This document shows positions 8,677 through 18,764 of a DNA stretch of 64,000 bases, piece by piece. The notes beneath the pieces are model-generated. The model worked only from the letters and a program-made list of their open reading frames with translations, was not told where the DNA came from and searched no databases. The translations under genes and the position numbers were made by a program. The stretch is taken from assembly GCA_947493455.1 (NCBI GenBank), contig CANLRB010000007.1, positions 62,001 to 126,000 on the forward strand, read 5' to 3'. The DNA is from an uncultured Pseudoalteromonas sp. (GTDB lineage: Bacteria; Pseudomonadota; Gammaproteobacteria; Enterobacterales; Alteromonadaceae). Each line of letters starts with the position of its first letter. Position 1 is the stretch's first letter.

Positions 8677-10065
8677 ATGCTTAAACTCTTCGATCCTCGC
8701 CGTTACTTATTTTTTAAAATATTTGTGTGGTTTTGGTTAACACTGATTGCAACCCTCACTTTGCTTATAGTGTTAAGTAATTTTTCGCCAAACCAAGTTG
8801 ATGCAGAGCCGCTCAAAGGCCATCGACTAAAAAACATTCAACACTTGGCTAAAAGCTTAAACAAGGCCATTAAAAAGCGTCCTGAAAAGTCACTAAAACA
8901 ATTACTCAGTCATCCGCGTCTAGCACAGCACAAATTGCTTTATGTGCGCAGCAACGACGAAAATGGCTTCTTTAACCGTAAAAAAACGCCGCGTATTGAT
9001 ACCAATTTACTTAGTTTTAGTTATCAACTAAAACCACAGCGTATCATCACGAAAGAATTTTACGCTGCAGGCCCTGTCACACTTAAATATGGTGACAAAC
9101 AATATCAATTGTATGAAATAGAGCGCCTGCGACACACACCAATAAGCTTTCGCTTAGTATTGATGCCAATGTGGCAAAAAGTACTTATTGGATTAGTTGC
9201 GTCGCTCGGTCTTAGCCTCGTGTTCAGCCGGATGCTGATTAAGCCCATAAACGCGCTAAAGCAAGGCACTACAGCATTGGCAAATGGTAAGTTTAAAACG
9301 CGTATTTTAAATACCTCAACAAGAGGCGATGAGTTGTCCATCTTGGCTCATGATTTTAATGCGATGGCCGATAAATTAGAAAGTCTTATGCACAGTCAAA
9401 AACGCTTACTCGCGGATGTTTCTCATGAATTGCGCTCACCGTTAACGCGCTTACAAATGGCAGCTGCACTTGCCCAAATGAATAAAGATGACACGCTGGA
9501 TGGGCATTTAATGCGCATTGAACAAGAAGCAAATAATCTCGATGCGATGATCGCCGATGTGCTTAAACTTTCACGACTCGAAATTCAAAATCAATACATA
9601 AATAAAGACCATAACAATCTGAAATCGATTATAGACCAAGTCATTAGTAACGCGCAGTTTGAAGCAACACAATTAGGTAAATCAGTCACATCAATTGGCG
9701 ATGCAAATATCACAATTGAAGTCGACCCAGCGCTTATTGCCAGTGCCATCGAGAATATATTACGAAATGCAATAAAATACGCCAATCAATCCGTGGTTGT
9801 TGAAGTCAAAATTAACAGCGAAATTACTATTGCGATTACAGACGACGGCAATGGAGTAAATGAGCACCATCTCGCTCATTTATTTGAACCTTTTTATCGT
9901 GTTTCAGATTCAAGAACGCGTAACACCGGTGGTTCGGGTTTAGGCCTTGCAATCGCAAAACACGCTATCGAAGCGCATGATGGACGTGTTAACGCTCAAC
10001 TAGCTAAACCAAGTGGGCTCACGATGTTAATTAGCTTACCGATGAGTATTATTGCCGATGAATAG
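8677..10065 (+). CDS. cpxA: CpxA-type envelope stress sensor histidine kinase
   Basis: The 462-residue protein matches E. coli CpxA in length and layout. It has TM1 (about 12-34), a periplasmic sensor region (35-160), TM2 (about 163-185), HAMP (about 186-240), HisKA with the phospho-acceptor H250 in VSHELRSPLTRL, and an HATPase domain (N box NILRNAIKYA, G boxes DDGNGV and GGSGLGLAI). It phosphorylates and dephosphorylates the adjacent response regulator in response to envelope misfolding. It starts one base after cpxR. The next gene overlaps its 3' end, implying cotranscription. Confidence 0.88.
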   Translation: MLKLFDPRRYLFFKIFVWFWLTLIATLTLLIVLSNFSPNQVDAEPLKGHRLKNIQHLAKSLNKAIKKRPEKSLKQLLSHPRLAQHKLLYVRSNDENGFFNRKKTPRIDTNLLSFSYQLKPQRIITKEFYAAGPVTLKYGDKQYQLYEIERLRHTPISFRLVLMPMWQKVLIGLVASLGLSLVFSRMLIKPINALKQGTTALANGKFKTRILNTSTRGDELSILAHDFNAMADKLESLMHSQKRLLADVSHELRSPLTRLQMAAALAQMNKDDTLDGHLMRIEQEANNLDAMIADVLKLSRLEIQNQYINKDHNNLKSIIDQVISNAQFEATQLGKSVTSIGDANITIEVDPALIASAIENILRNAIKYANQSVVVEVKINSEITIAITDDGNGVNEHHLAHLFEPFYRVSDSRTRNTGGSGLGLAIAKHAIEAHDGRVNAQLAKPSGLTMLISLPMSIIADE

Positions 10066-10960
10066 CGAACTAAACGTTTCAAATACCTTAATACAGGGCG
10101 AATTTAGCTTTAAAAGTATATCCATTGCCTACGCTTATAAAATACCGCCACTTGCCACAAAAGCGATTGTTATCAGTAGCGGGCGCATTGAGTGCTATCT
10201 CAAATACCAAGAACTTATTAACGAATTTATCGATAAAAATTTTGCCGTATTTATCTTAGATCACCCTGGACAGGGTTTGTCGTCACGACTATTAAAAAAT
10301 CATCATAAAGGTCATATTCAAGACTTTGACGATTACGTTGAATGCTTTAATCAATTTAATCTGCAAGTTGTCAATAAACAATGGAGCGGTACCAAATACT
10401 TAGTTGCACATTCAATGGGCGCGGCAATTGCTTATCTCTATTTAAAGCAATACACAACCGAATATGACAAAGCAGTGTTTAGCGCTCCAATGTTTGGTAT
10501 CGATACAGGGAGCATGCCACTACCCGTAGCAAAAATGCTCACCTACTTATTCAATACGATCGGCCTTGGCAACCAATATTGTCTTGGTCATCGCGACTAT
10601 ACGAACAAGCCTTTTCAAAACAATCAACTCACCTCAAGCCAAGTACGATATAAAAAGTTTCGCCAACTCTATAACAAGACACCCGCTATTCAACTTGGTG
10701 GCGTCACTAATCGCTGGTTATTGCAGGCATTTAAGGCGATTAAAGAAATTCACCAGACAATAATACATACACCGACTTTAATATTGCAGGCTGAGAACGA
10801 TACGGTTGTCTGCAATGGTGGGCAAAATGACATAGTGCAGCAGAATAAGTGCATCAAATTAATCCAGATCCAAGGCGCAAAGCATGAAGTCTTGTTTGAA
10901 AGTGATAGCATGCGAAATCAAGCATTGAGCTATTTATATCAGTTTTTATCAAATCAATGA
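10058..10960 (+). CDS. pldB: Alpha/beta hydrolase, PldB-like lysophospholipase
   Basis: The roughly 300-residue protein has the Hydrolase_4 (monoacylglycerol lipase/lysophospholipase L2) fold. It shows SSGRIE near residue 45 (the SGR motif typical of PldB), DHPGQGLSSR, the nucleophile elbow AHSMGAA, a late aspartate (LQAENDTVV) and the catalytic histidine (GAKHEVLFES). It would release fatty acids from lysophospholipids or monoacylglycerols. The start overlaps the cpxA stop codon by 8 nt, so the gene is probably part of the cpxRA transcript, tying membrane-lipid repair to envelope stress. A TTG six bases upstream is an alternative start. The exact substrate is not visible. Confidence 0.75.
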   Translation: MNSELNVSNTLIQGEFSFKSISIAYAYKIPPLATKAIVISSGRIECYLKYQELINEFIDKNFAVFILDHPGQGLSSRLLKNHHKGHIQDFDDYVECFNQFNLQVVNKQWSGTKYLVAHSMGAAIAYLYLKQYTTEYDKAVFSAPMFGIDTGSMPLPVAKMLTYLFNTIGLGNQYCLGHRDYTNKPFQNNQLTSSQVRYKKFRQLYNKTPAIQLGGVTNRWLLQAFKAIKEIHQTIIHTPTLILQAENDTVVCNGGQNDIVQQNKCIKLIQIQGAKHEVLFESDSMRNQALSYLYQFLSNQ

Positions 10961-10961
10961 C

Positions 10962-11855
10962 CTACTCGTCTGTATCGCCTTCATAAATATCTTGATGAAT
11001 TAATATATCCAACTGACCCGATAGCGCAACTTTAATTGCCTGTTCAACATCGCTTGCAATTTGATGAGCCTGGATCAGTGAAATGTCTCTATCAAGCTCC
11101 AAATGAAATTGTATAAATTTAGTTTGCCCACTTTGTCTTGTTCTTAATTCATGAAAGCCATGTACTTTGGGGTGTTCAATTGCCAATAACTTGATACGTT
11201 CTACATCGTCACTTGGCAATTCTTTATCCATTAGGTGATGCGTACTTTCACGAGCTATCGCAATTGCATTTATGAGTAAATAAAAAGCAACACTCACTGC
11301 GACATACCCATCAATGTTAAACCAACCAAAGTGACTAGCAAGTAACGCCATCATTACGCCAAAATTAAGTAGCAAATCACCTTTGTAATGCATGGCGTCT
11401 GCTTTTACCGCAATCGAACCCGTTCTAGCTACCACATACCTTTGGATAAGCACTAAAGTAAAGGTTGCAACTATGGCAAAAATACTTACCCAAATTCCGA
11501 CTAGTGCCATCTTCGTTTCAACTGGGTTTAAAACGCGTTCTAGACCATGAAAAAAAAGTAATATCGCACTGCCTGATACAAAAGCCGCTTGGCCGAGACC
11601 TGCTAATGACTCCGCTTTACCGTGTCCGAAACGATGATCTTCGTCTGGCGGCATTAATGCATACTTAATGACAAAAAAGTTCATTAGCGATGCCGATATA
11701 TCTAGCAGCGAGTCGGTCAATGAACCAAGCATTGAGGCCGAGCCTGTGCTTAACCAAGCCCATGCCTTTGCCACAATCATAGTTGTGACAATTAATAATG
11801 TTACTTTACTGGCAAGCTGCACCCAATGACGATAATCATCTTGTTTCATCAACAA
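10962..11855 (-). CDS. fieF: Cation diffusion facilitator, FieF/YiiP type
   Basis: This is an inner-membrane proton-coupled exporter of zinc/ferrous iron. The 297 residues contain six hydrophobic segments in the first two-thirds and a cytoplasmic dimerisation domain after about 210. The intramembrane metal site is complete: D48 and D52 in LTDSLLD, H156 and D160 in HYKGD. The inter-domain motif DEDHRFGHGK (around 71-80) matches the second YiiP zinc site. fieF lies next to cpxP in E. coli; here it is in the same neighbourhood, on the opposite side of cpxRA, and convergent with the lysophospholipase gene. Confidence 0.88.
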   Translation of the reverse strand: MLMKQDDYRHWVQLASKVTLLIVTTMIVAKAWAWLSTGSASMLGSLTDSLLDISASLMNFFVIKYALMPPDEDHRFGHGKAESLAGLGQAAFVSGSAILLFFHGLERVLNPVETKMALVGIWVSIFAIVATFTLVLIQRYVVARTGSIAVKADAMHYKGDLLLNFGVMMALLASHFGWFNIDGYVAVSVAFYLLINAIAIARESTHHLMDKELPSDDVERIKLLAIEHPKVHGFHELRTRQSGQTKFIQFHLELDRDISLIQAHQIASDVEQAIKVALSGQLDILIHQDIYEGDTDE

Positions 11856-11950
11856 CCCTTTAAAGCGGTTAAACGCAACCTTGTTTTATAATAGAATTAT
11901 GCCACACGACTTTGCTACACTATACAAACTAAAACTCAAAGTGTGAAATC

Positions 11951-12415
11951 ATGTTAGACATCGTTTTATATCAACCAGAAATTCCACCAAATACAGGAAA
12001 TATCATTCGCCTTTGTGCCAACACTGGCTACAATTTACACCTCATCGAACCGCTTGGTTTCGACTGGGATGATAAACGTGTTCGTCGAGCAGGACTTGAC
12101 TACCATGAATTTAGCGATGTAAAGCGTCACAAAAACCTCGATGCATATATTGAGTACGCGCAGCCAAAAACAATCTACGCGTGCACAACAAAGGGCTCAG
12201 GACATCATCACAAAGCGCAATTTAAAGCAGGCGATTGTCTTTTATTTGGCCCTGAAACCCGTGGTCTCCCTGATGATATCATTGAGTCATTACCGACATC
12301 GCAAAGACTGAGAATTCCAATGCAAAAAAACAGCCGTAGTATGAACTTATCTAACGCGGTTGCTGTATTTATTTATGAATCTTGGCGTCAGCTAGATTTT
12401 GAAGGTGCCGTATAA
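11951..12415 (+). CDS. trmL: tRNA (cytidine/uridine-34 2'-O)-methyltransferase TrmL
   Basis: This SPOUT-family enzyme methylates the wobble ribose of tRNA-Leu isoacceptors using SAM. The 154 residues are the normal compact length. It shows the family segments [16 protein letters not shown] (residues 11-26), [10 protein letters not shown] (knot/SAM site) and the C-terminal [15 protein letters not shown]. It is probably monocistronic: fieF diverges on the left and a candidate terminator lies on the right. Confidence 0.93.
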   Translation: MLDIVLYQPEIPPNTGNIIRLCANTGYNLHLIEPLGFDWDDKRVRRAGLDYHEFSDVKRHKNLDAYIEYAQPKTIYACTTKGSGHHHKAQFKAGDCLLFGPETRGLPDDIIESLPTSQRLRIPMQKNSRSMNLSNAVAVFIYESWRQLDFEGAV

Positions 12416-12456
12416 CAAAGTCGTTACTCCAATGTGACTAATATGCCTTTTGAATT

Positions 12457-12485
12457 ATTAAGCACCTAATGCTTAATGGTGATTT
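12457..12485 (+). terminator. Candidate terminator after trmL
   Basis: ATTAAGCA (12457-12464) pairs perfectly with TGCTTAAT (12470-12477) around CCTAA, and a short T-run follows at 12482-12486. The stem is AT-rich and therefore weak. Confidence 0.4.
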
Positions 12486-12549
12486 TTAGTTTCTAAATAG
12501 CAGTGGCGAGATTTTCAACTAAGCTTATGGAAAATGGATTACATGCTAG

Positions 12550-15500
12550 TTGACAGTGAAATCGCGCCTCTTACTCTTATTTGCTTATAGCTTTTTAGCG
12601 CTAAATTACTTTTTTGCTATCGGTTCTGAAAGCCAATTTAGCAATATTCAGGTTGAAAAGATTATTTCGACCGACAATGGCTATGATGTAATACTCACAT
12701 CGAATACGGTGTATTTACATGATGGCGCCAATCTAATCGATATATCAAGTCATCTACCCGATTTAAAATCTCACGCCCCATTTAACGATGTGCAAATCAT
12801 CAATAACCACTATTGGTTAAGTGCGCACGACGCTTTAATAGCAGTTGACTTAACCACAAACCAAATCACGCCATTAACGACCAATCCAATCAGCAAATTA
12901 AAGAAATTTAATAATCAAATGTACTTTATTAGCCAGGGAGAAATCATCACAACTGTAAAAAACACTACCAAATCAGTTTTTAATATAGAAAATCAAATAA
13001 TTAAAGATTATGTACACGTTGAAAAAAATCAACTTTGGACATTGGTTGGCGATAGACTGCTTTTGCTGAACCTCAATACAAAGCATATTGAACAAGAGAT
13101 CAATCTATTTACCCAATTGAAAAAAATAAGTAGCACGCAGCAAGGCGAGCTCATTGGGTTTAGCGATACCGGTAAATTGTATATAGTTAAAAATGGCATA
13201 CTATCGCAATACAAAGAGTTTGCTGGCAATAGTTTGTCTCATTATCAAATCACCGAGGCTGGATTTATTTACTACATTTCCAATAACGTAATGTTTAAAC
13301 ATGACTTAGTGAAAAAAACAACGCAAAGAATAGCGCAAAATGTAAGTGACTTTAAAATAAGCAACAGTAAACTCTGGTTAAAAGAAACGGTAACTAACGA
13401 ATGGATTTCAAAACCATTAAATAAAATTGTGTACACGGTGACAAACAACCAACTAGTACATCTGCTTGCAAACAAATATGGCACAACCCTTAAATCGCTT
13501 GCCTCATTAAACGATGATGAATTATTACTCTTGACGACAACTGGCATTGATATTCTCAATGCAAATACGGGTATCAGCAAACAACTGATTACCAACACTG
13601 AAATTACAAATATCAATATTCTGGACCATCAAACCGTCTTATTTTTCGATGACACAAATGCATATACCTACTCATTTATCGACAAAGCTGTAAAACATCG
13701 ATTTCCTATCGCTAATGCCCTTGGTTCAACACAAACACGCAGTGGGAAAACTATCATCTTCACTGCAACGCAACTATACCAACTAACCGCATCTTCCTAT
13801 GCCAGCATACTGCACCAAAATATTGGACGGATATCCGCTGTATCAACAATCAATTCTGATTTATATATTGCGGCAGATAACGGGTTGTGGCGTGCAAGAA
13901 AAATCGATGGTAATTGGCAGTACCAGCGGGTTATCGAATCAAAAATACGATATGTAGCGGCGACGAATTCAAGCTATTTATGGCTTTTTTACAAAAATAA
14001 AGTCGCGCTATTTGACCCGTCTAACAACCAATTAATGTATGTCAGCAACATTGAACAATTTCGTTTTATCATTAAAAACAGCCACCCTATTAGAATGCTC
14101 GATGATGATTTAAATATAAAGCAGCTCATACGTCCTGAACTGCTCAATAACAAGCCATCACCGTTAAAAGTCAGTCACCTCGTAATTCACGCAAACAATC
14201 AGCGATTTATAAATTTAACTGGCGATTTAGCGCATCACAACCCAACACATATAGAACTCTTTTTCACAGATGGGACTGTCGATAGACAGCATTTAAAACT
14301 CGCATATCAAATAGGAGAATCACCTCTTTGGCACCCGCTAAGTGAAGGACAGTCACACCTAGTTCTAACCAATTTAGCGAGTTCAATAAGTATCAAAAAT
14401 ATGGCTAGCCCGACCACAAAAATAACGACAGTTTCACTCAGTCCTGGTCTCAATTATATTCTTTGGACAGGGGTTATAATGCTCGGTATCGTTGCCACCC
14501 TATTACTTAGCTTTTATATTGATGTAAAGCGCAAAAGAAAATCACCACCGATTCGCGGCATCATTGCAACGCTTTTGCAGCAGACTGAAGAAGCTGTTTG
14601 GATCGCTGATAAAGATTTTAAAATAATCCAAATTAATAAAAAGTTTACCGATATAACCGGGTATCGCTTTAATGAAGTGTGCAAAAAACAATTAAAGATT
14701 TATGCTAATCAAAATCGTAATAGAAAATTAGAACAACTGATTATTCAGCAATTATTACAAAATAATTATTGGTCGGGTGAGATTTGGAGCACGCGAAAAC
14801 AAGGCGATGCGATTTCACTCGCGATGTCTATTACCCGTATTACGACCTATTCATGGTTTAAGCTCTTTGCGAAGGTTAACTACTTAGCAACACTCAATGA
14901 TATTACAGATAGAAAACGCCAAGAACAGCAATTACAACAACTTACGACTCGAGACTCAACCACAGGGCTATTAAATAGGACGTTATTTATAGAGCAGGTT
15001 AAGCTCGCTATCGGTTCATCAAATAATCAAACGCCAGAATTTTGTATTTTATTCATTGATTTAGATAACTTTCATAAAGTAAACGATGGATTGGGCCACA
15101 CTCAAGGTGATAAATTACTGCAAATTATTAGTCAGCGGCTACAACAAATAATTCCTAATACATACTATTTAGCCTGCCTCGGTGGGGATGAATTTGCAGT
15201 GATTATTCCTCCTCACCTGTACCAGCAAATGAACGTTTTTTCAGTAAAAAAACTAAGCCAATCGATTCTAAAAAAAATACATTTACCTATCCAATTGCTC
15301 GATATCAATTTATCAATTTCGGCGAGCATTGGTATTGCTAACTATCCTGAAAATGGATTTGATTGTGAATCGTTAATGCGCAGCACAGATTCAGCATTAA
15401 AGTTTGCCAAACAAAAAGGCAAAAACTGCTATCAATTTTTTAATAAGTCCTTGCACGTTGTCAGTCCTGATCGACTCTCCATTGAGCATGAGATTTATCT

Positions 15501-16257
15501 CGCAATTCAAGAAAAGCAGTTTATTTTACACTACCAACCTAAGCTCAATATGGAGTCAAACTCAATTGAAGGAGTTGAAGCATTAGTTCGCTGGCCAAAT
15601 GATAATGGCAATTTGCGTCAACCGGGAGAGTTTATTGAAATAGCTGAAGCCAATAATTCAATTATTCCACTTACAAAAAACTTATTTGATTTAGCCTGCA
15701 GTCAGCTCAAACAATGGCATAAACAAGGTATTGATATTAATGGACCGATCGCCATCAACTTATCAGCAGTACATTTTCAAAGCGCCGAGTTAGTGCAAGA
15801 CCTTTCACAGTGTTTAAACCAATACAAGCTTATTGGCAATATGTTCGAACTCGAAATAACTGAAACCGTGATGATGGATGATGCCGAATTCGCACTGCAA
15901 CAAATGCATAAGCTAAAACGTCTTGGCTTTACAATCGCCCTTGATGATTTTGGCACGGGCCATTCATCGTTGAGTTATTTGAAGAAGTTTCCTATTGACC
16001 GACTAAAAATAGATCGATCTTTTATCATTGATATTGAGAATTCGGAACAAGATAGAAACATTACAAGCACTATTATTCGACTTGCAAAATATTTAAATAT
16101 CGACGTGATTGCTGAAGGAGTGGAAACCCAAGAACAGGCCTACTTACTTCATGTGATGGGTTGTCATATGATTCAAGGATATTTTTTTAGCAAGCCACTT
16201 GTAGCAAAAGAGCTGCCGACAATTATCGAGCAGCTTGCAATTACAAATAAAAATTAA
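12550..16257 (+). CDS. Large membrane sensor with PAS, GGDEF and EAL domains
   Basis: The 1235-residue protein has a signal-anchor-like N-terminus (about 7-26), a roughly 600-residue extracytoplasmic region rich in beta-strand segments that resembles the two-component propeller plus Y_Y_Y arrangement, and one TM helix (about 633-657). A PAS domain (about 675-795), GGDEF (about 797-965, GGDEF intact at 878-882) and EAL (about 978-1225, EAL at 1010-1012, DDFGTGHSSL near 1131) follow. It should make and/or degrade c-di-GMP in response to an outside signal. No RxxD inhibitory site precedes GGDEF. The start is TTG 12550 or GTG 12556; TTG fits the weak upstream GGA better. The propeller reading is inferred from texture and position. 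Confidence 0.85.
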   Translation: MTVKSRLLLLFAYSFLALNYFFAIGSESQFSNIQVEKIISTDNGYDVILTSNTVYLHDGANLIDISSHLPDLKSHAPFNDVQIINNHYWLSAHDALIAVDLTTNQITPLTTNPISKLKKFNNQMYFISQGEIITTVKNTTKSVFNIENQIIKDYVHVEKNQLWTLVGDRLLLLNLNTKHIEQEINLFTQLKKISSTQQGELIGFSDTGKLYIVKNGILSQYKEFAGNSLSHYQITEAGFIYYISNNVMFKHDLVKKTTQRIAQNVSDFKISNSKLWLKETVTNEWISKPLNKIVYTVTNNQLVHLLANKYGTTLKSLASLNDDELLLLTTTGIDILNANTGISKQLITNTEITNINILDHQTVLFFDDTNAYTYSFIDKAVKHRFPIANALGSTQTRSGKTIIFTATQLYQLTASSYASILHQNIGRISAVSTINSDLYIAADNGLWRARKIDGNWQYQRVIESKIRYVAATNSSYLWLFYKNKVALFDPSNNQLMYVSNIEQFRFIIKNSHPIRMLDDDLNIKQLIRPELLNNKPSPLKVSHLVIHANNQRFINLTGDLAHHNPTHIELFFTDGTVDRQHLKLAYQIGESPLWHPLSEGQSHLVLTNLASSISIKNMASPTTKITTVSLSPGLNYILWTGVIMLGIVATLLLSFYIDVKRKRKSPPIRGIIATLLQQTEEAVWIADKDFKIIQINKKFTDITGYRFNEVCKKQLKIYANQNRNRKLEQLIIQQLLQNNYWSGEIWSTRKQGDAISLAMSITRITTYSWFKLFAKVNYLATLNDITDRKRQEQQLQQLTTRDSTTGLLNRTLFIEQVKLAIGSSNNQTPEFCILFIDLDNFHKVNDGLGHTQGDKLLQIISQRLQQIIPNTYYLACLGGDEFAVIIPPHLYQQMNVFSVKKLSQSILKKIHLPIQLLDINLSISASIGIANYPENGFDCESLMRSTDSALKFAKQKGKNCYQFFNKSLHVVSPDRLSIEHEIYLAIQEKQFILHYQPKLNMESNSIEGVEALVRWPNDNGNLRQPGEFIEIAEANNSIIPLTKNLFDLACSQLKQWHKQGIDINGPIAINLSAVHFQSAELVQDLSQCLNQYKLIGNMFELEITETVMMDDAEFALQQMHKLKRLGFTIALDDFGTGHSSLSYLKKFPIDRLKIDRSFIIDIENSEQDRNITSTIIRLAKYLNIDVIAEGVETQEQAYLLHVMGCHMIQGYFFSKPLVAKELPTIIEQLAITNKN

Positions 16258-16280
16258 CGAGATACTGCTCGTTGGTTTTT
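16256..16280. terminator. Intrinsic terminator after the GGDEF-EAL gene
   Basis: AACGAG (16256-16261) pairs with CTCGTT (16268-16273), followed by GG and five Ts. The left arm overlaps the TAA stop. On the opposite strand the hairpin is followed by AATTTTTATTT, so it may also stop gpsA transcripts. Confidence 0.6.
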
Positions 16281-16287
16281 CAATGAA

Positions 16288-17298
16288 CTAATGCTCTGAC
16301 TTTTTCTCTCGACCAAGCAGATTCATTGCCGCTTGTTTCACAGGTTGGCCTTCATAAAGAACTTTGTATATTTCCTCAGTGATTGGCATTTCGATACCTG
16401 TGCGTTTAGCAAGTAAGTAAACTTCTTTCGTATTGCGAAACCCTTCGACTACTTGCCCAATATCTTTTTGCGCATCATCAACATCAAGCCCTTTGCCTAA
16501 AGCTAAACCAAAGCGCCTATTGCGTGACTGATTGTCAGTGCATGTTAGCACGAGATCGCCTAGCCCAGCCATGCCCATAAAGGTTTCGGGTCGTGCTCCA
16601 AGAGCACATCCGAGTCGGCTCAATTCGACCATGCCGCGTGTAATAAGCGCAGTTCGAGCATTTGCGCCAAAGCCAATGCCATCTGAAATACCAGCGCCTA
16701 TCGCTATCACGTTTTTCACTGCACCACCGAGTTGAACACCAATAAAGTCATCGTTGCTATAAACCCTAAATGAGCGGCCGCAATGCAATAAGTTTGACAC
16801 ATCTTTGACAAAATCATTGTTCGTTGAAGACAGAGAAATCGCTGTTGGCAAACCTGCAGCCATTTCTTTAGCAAACGTTGGCCCTGAGAGCACGGCAAGT
16901 GGGATCTCATCGCCCAAGATTTCCTTTGCCACTTCTTGCAACAAACGACCCGTATTCGGTTCAAGCCCTTTCGTAGCCCATGCTAAACGGGTACGATTAG
17001 TTAAAAACGGCTTTATTTGAGCTAGGGTTTGCGCAAATGCGTGACTAGGTACAACAATAAGAACAAAATCGGACGAAGTTACACACTTTTCGATATCGGC
17101 CTCCAATGCTAATGCATCTGGAAATTGGATACCGGGTAAGTAGCGTGTATTTTCACGCTTCTCTTGCAGCAGCGCTATTTCTTTTGCATTTCGCCCCCAT
17201 AAATTAACTTGGTGGCCATTTCGAGCAAAGCAAATAGCAAGGGCGGTACCATACGATCCCGCCCCGATTACTGCGACAGCTTTATTAGCTGAAGACAT
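16288..17298 (-). CDS. gpsA: Glycerol-3-phosphate dehydrogenase [NAD(P)+]
   Basis: This enzyme reduces dihydroxyacetone phosphate to sn-glycerol-3-phosphate for phospholipid synthesis. The 336 residues are standard. It has the N-terminal Rossmann motif [10 protein letters not shown] (12-21), [16 protein letters not shown], the catalytic-lysine segment [10 protein letters not shown], and the C-terminal all-helical domain with GLGDLVLTC. It is the last gene of a minus-strand operon yibN-grxC-secB-gpsA; six bases separate it from secB, the classic gammaproteobacterial order. Confidence 0.96.
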   Translation of the reverse strand: MSSANKAVAVIGAGSYGTALAICFARNGHQVNLWGRNAKEIALLQEKRENTRYLPGIQFPDALALEADIEKCVTSSDFVLIVVPSHAFAQTLAQIKPFLTNRTRLAWATKGLEPNTGRLLQEVAKEILGDEIPLAVLSGPTFAKEMAAGLPTAISLSSTNNDFVKDVSNLLHCGRSFRVYSNDDFIGVQLGGAVKNVIAIGAGISDGIGFGANARTALITRGMVELSRLGCALGARPETFMGMAGLGDLVLTCTDNQSRNRRFGLALGKGLDVDDAQKDIGQVVEGFRNTKEVYLLAKRTGIEMPITEEIYKVLYEGQPVKQAAMNLLGREKKSEH

Positions 17299-17304
17299 AA
17301 TGAA

Positions 17305-17784
17305 TTATGCGTCAGCTTGTTGAGCTGCTTGTTGTTGCTGAACGTATTGAGCAAACAAAGCGTCAAAGTTTACTGGAGACAAGTTTAACTGCGGGAAAGT
17401 ACCGCGGTTTACTAAGCTTGCTACCAATTCGCGCGCATATGGGAACAAGATATTCGGACAATAAGCACCCAACATGTGTGCCATTTGACCATCTTCTAAT
17501 TCACTGATTGTGAAAATACCCGCTTGTGCAACTTCACATAAAAATGCAGTTTCTTCACCAACCGTTGCGGTTACTGTAATTGATAGTACTACTTCAAAAA
17601 CACCTTCATCTAGCTTATTTGAGCGAGAGTCTAAGTCTAATTTTACTTCAGGCGTCCATTCTTTTTGGAAAATAGCCGGTGAGTTTGGCGTTTCAAATGA
17701 AACATCTTTAATAAAGATGCGTTGAATTGAAAACTGTGGACCCTGCTGCTCTGCTGTTGCTGCTGCTTGATTTTGTTCTGTCAT
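17305..17784 (-). CDS. secB: Protein-export chaperone SecB
   Basis: SecB is a tetrameric cytosolic chaperone that keeps preproteins unfolded and hands them to SecA. The 159 residues show the family segments [28 protein letters not shown], the [15 protein letters not shown] motif and the DFxALF-like end (NFDALFAQ). A Gln/Ala-rich tail ([11 protein letters not shown]) is typical. It lies between grxC and gpsA in a tight operon, so it shares transcription with a redox protein and phospholipid synthesis. Confidence 0.96.
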   Translation of the reverse strand: MTEQNQAAATAEQQGPQFSIQRIFIKDVSFETPNSPAIFQKEWTPEVKLDLDSRSNKLDEGVFEVVLSITVTATVGEETAFLCEVAQAGIFTISELEDGQMAHMLGAYCPNILFPYARELVASLVNRGTFPQLNLSPVNFDALFAQYVQQQQAAQQADA

Positions 17785-17796
17785 TTTAATTCCTAA

Positions 17797-18060
17797 TTAT
17801 TCTATATTTTTTAGCATATCGTCGAGTTTAGATTGACGCTCTAGCGCCATTAAATCATCGCACCCGCCGATATGTTGTTCCCCAATAAAAATTTGTGGAA
17901 CTGTATAACCACCATTTGCTTTTGCAATCATTTCATCTCTGAGCTCAGGCTGCTGACCTATATCGAACTCTTTATAATTTACACCTTTACTATCAAGCAA
18001 AGCTTTCGCTCTTACACAAAACGGGCAATATGCTTTACTGTAAACCACAATTGAACTCAT
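17797..18060 (-). CDS. grxC: Glutaredoxin 3
   Basis: This is a dithiol glutaredoxin of 87 residues that reduces disulfides with glutathione. The active site is CPFC (C12/C15). The GSH-binding segment TVPQIFIGEQHIGGCDDL is present with the cis-proline. The start is the ATG at 18060, which follows AAGGTG by five bases; the TTG 15 nt upstream is only an open codon. It sits between yibN and secB. Confidence 0.94.
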   Translation of the reverse strand: MSSIVVYSKAYCPFCVRAKALLDSKGVNYKEFDIGQQPELRDEMIAKANGGYTVPQIFIGEQHIGGCDDLMALERQSKLDDMLKNIE

Positions 18061-18080
18061 AATCACCTTCTGCAAATAGT

Positions 18081-18512
18081 CTATTTACCTGTTGTCAGTG
18101 GTAAGCTGGCATTTTGCCAAGCTCCAATACCACCTGACAATACATTTACCTGACTAAACCCAGCTTTGCTCAATTCATTGGCAACACCAGATGCGGTCAT
18201 ACCTGAAACACATACCAAGATAATGGGGCTATCTTTGAACTTTTCAATAGATGTAAATTCTTTTTGTTTCGCTTTTTCGCCAGCTAAGTGAATTGCACCG
18301 GCAATGTGACCTTGATTAAATTCTTTTAAGCTACGAATATCAACAACCTTACCCTCTTCTCTATTCACTAAGTGAGTCAGTTGCTGAGGACTAATTTGTG
18401 CAATCGCAGAAAAACGAGCTTTTACCCACCCCATAACGATAGCGAATACTAAACCAACCCAAATTAAACTTAAAATTGGGTGGTTGCCTACAAATTCAAT
18501 ATATTGTTCCAT
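18081..18512 (-). CDS. yibN: Membrane-anchored rhodanese-domain protein YibN
   Basis: The 143-residue protein has an N-terminal helix (about 12-32, in a FVGNHPILSLIWVGL context typical of YibN) followed by one rhodanese domain (about 40-140). The active-site loop reads CVSGMTASG with the cysteine preserved. It is a presumed sulfurtransferase facing the cytoplasm; the physiological partner is unknown. I chose the ATG at 18512, preceded by GGAAAGAGA, which gives MEQYIEFVGNHP; an open frame extends 18 codons further up without family similarity. It is first in the operon with grxC, secB and gpsA, and divergent from gpmI. Confidence 0.9.
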   Translation of the reverse strand: MEQYIEFVGNHPILSLIWVGLVFAIVMGWVKARFSAIAQISPQQLTHLVNREEGKVVDIRSLKEFNQGHIAGAIHLAGEKAKQKEFTSIEKFKDSPIILVCVSGMTASGVANELSKAGFSQVNVLSGGIGAWQNASLPLTTGK

Positions 18513-18764
18513 TCTCTTTCCAATAATATGCAATCTGATTTTCGCTGCACTTTTAAATAAATACACCGATTAAATCTGATTATATTGATTTCATACATGT
18601 TACAAAGCGCATTAGTATACACTTTTGTCATGATCGAACCAATACCCGAAAAAATCTACGCACACTTGATTTTTTTGCATTATGTGAAGGCAATTGCTGC
18701 GATAAAAAACAAATAATGGTATAAATATGCTGCAACTAGAACGTGCCTAAATTCAGGAGAAATA

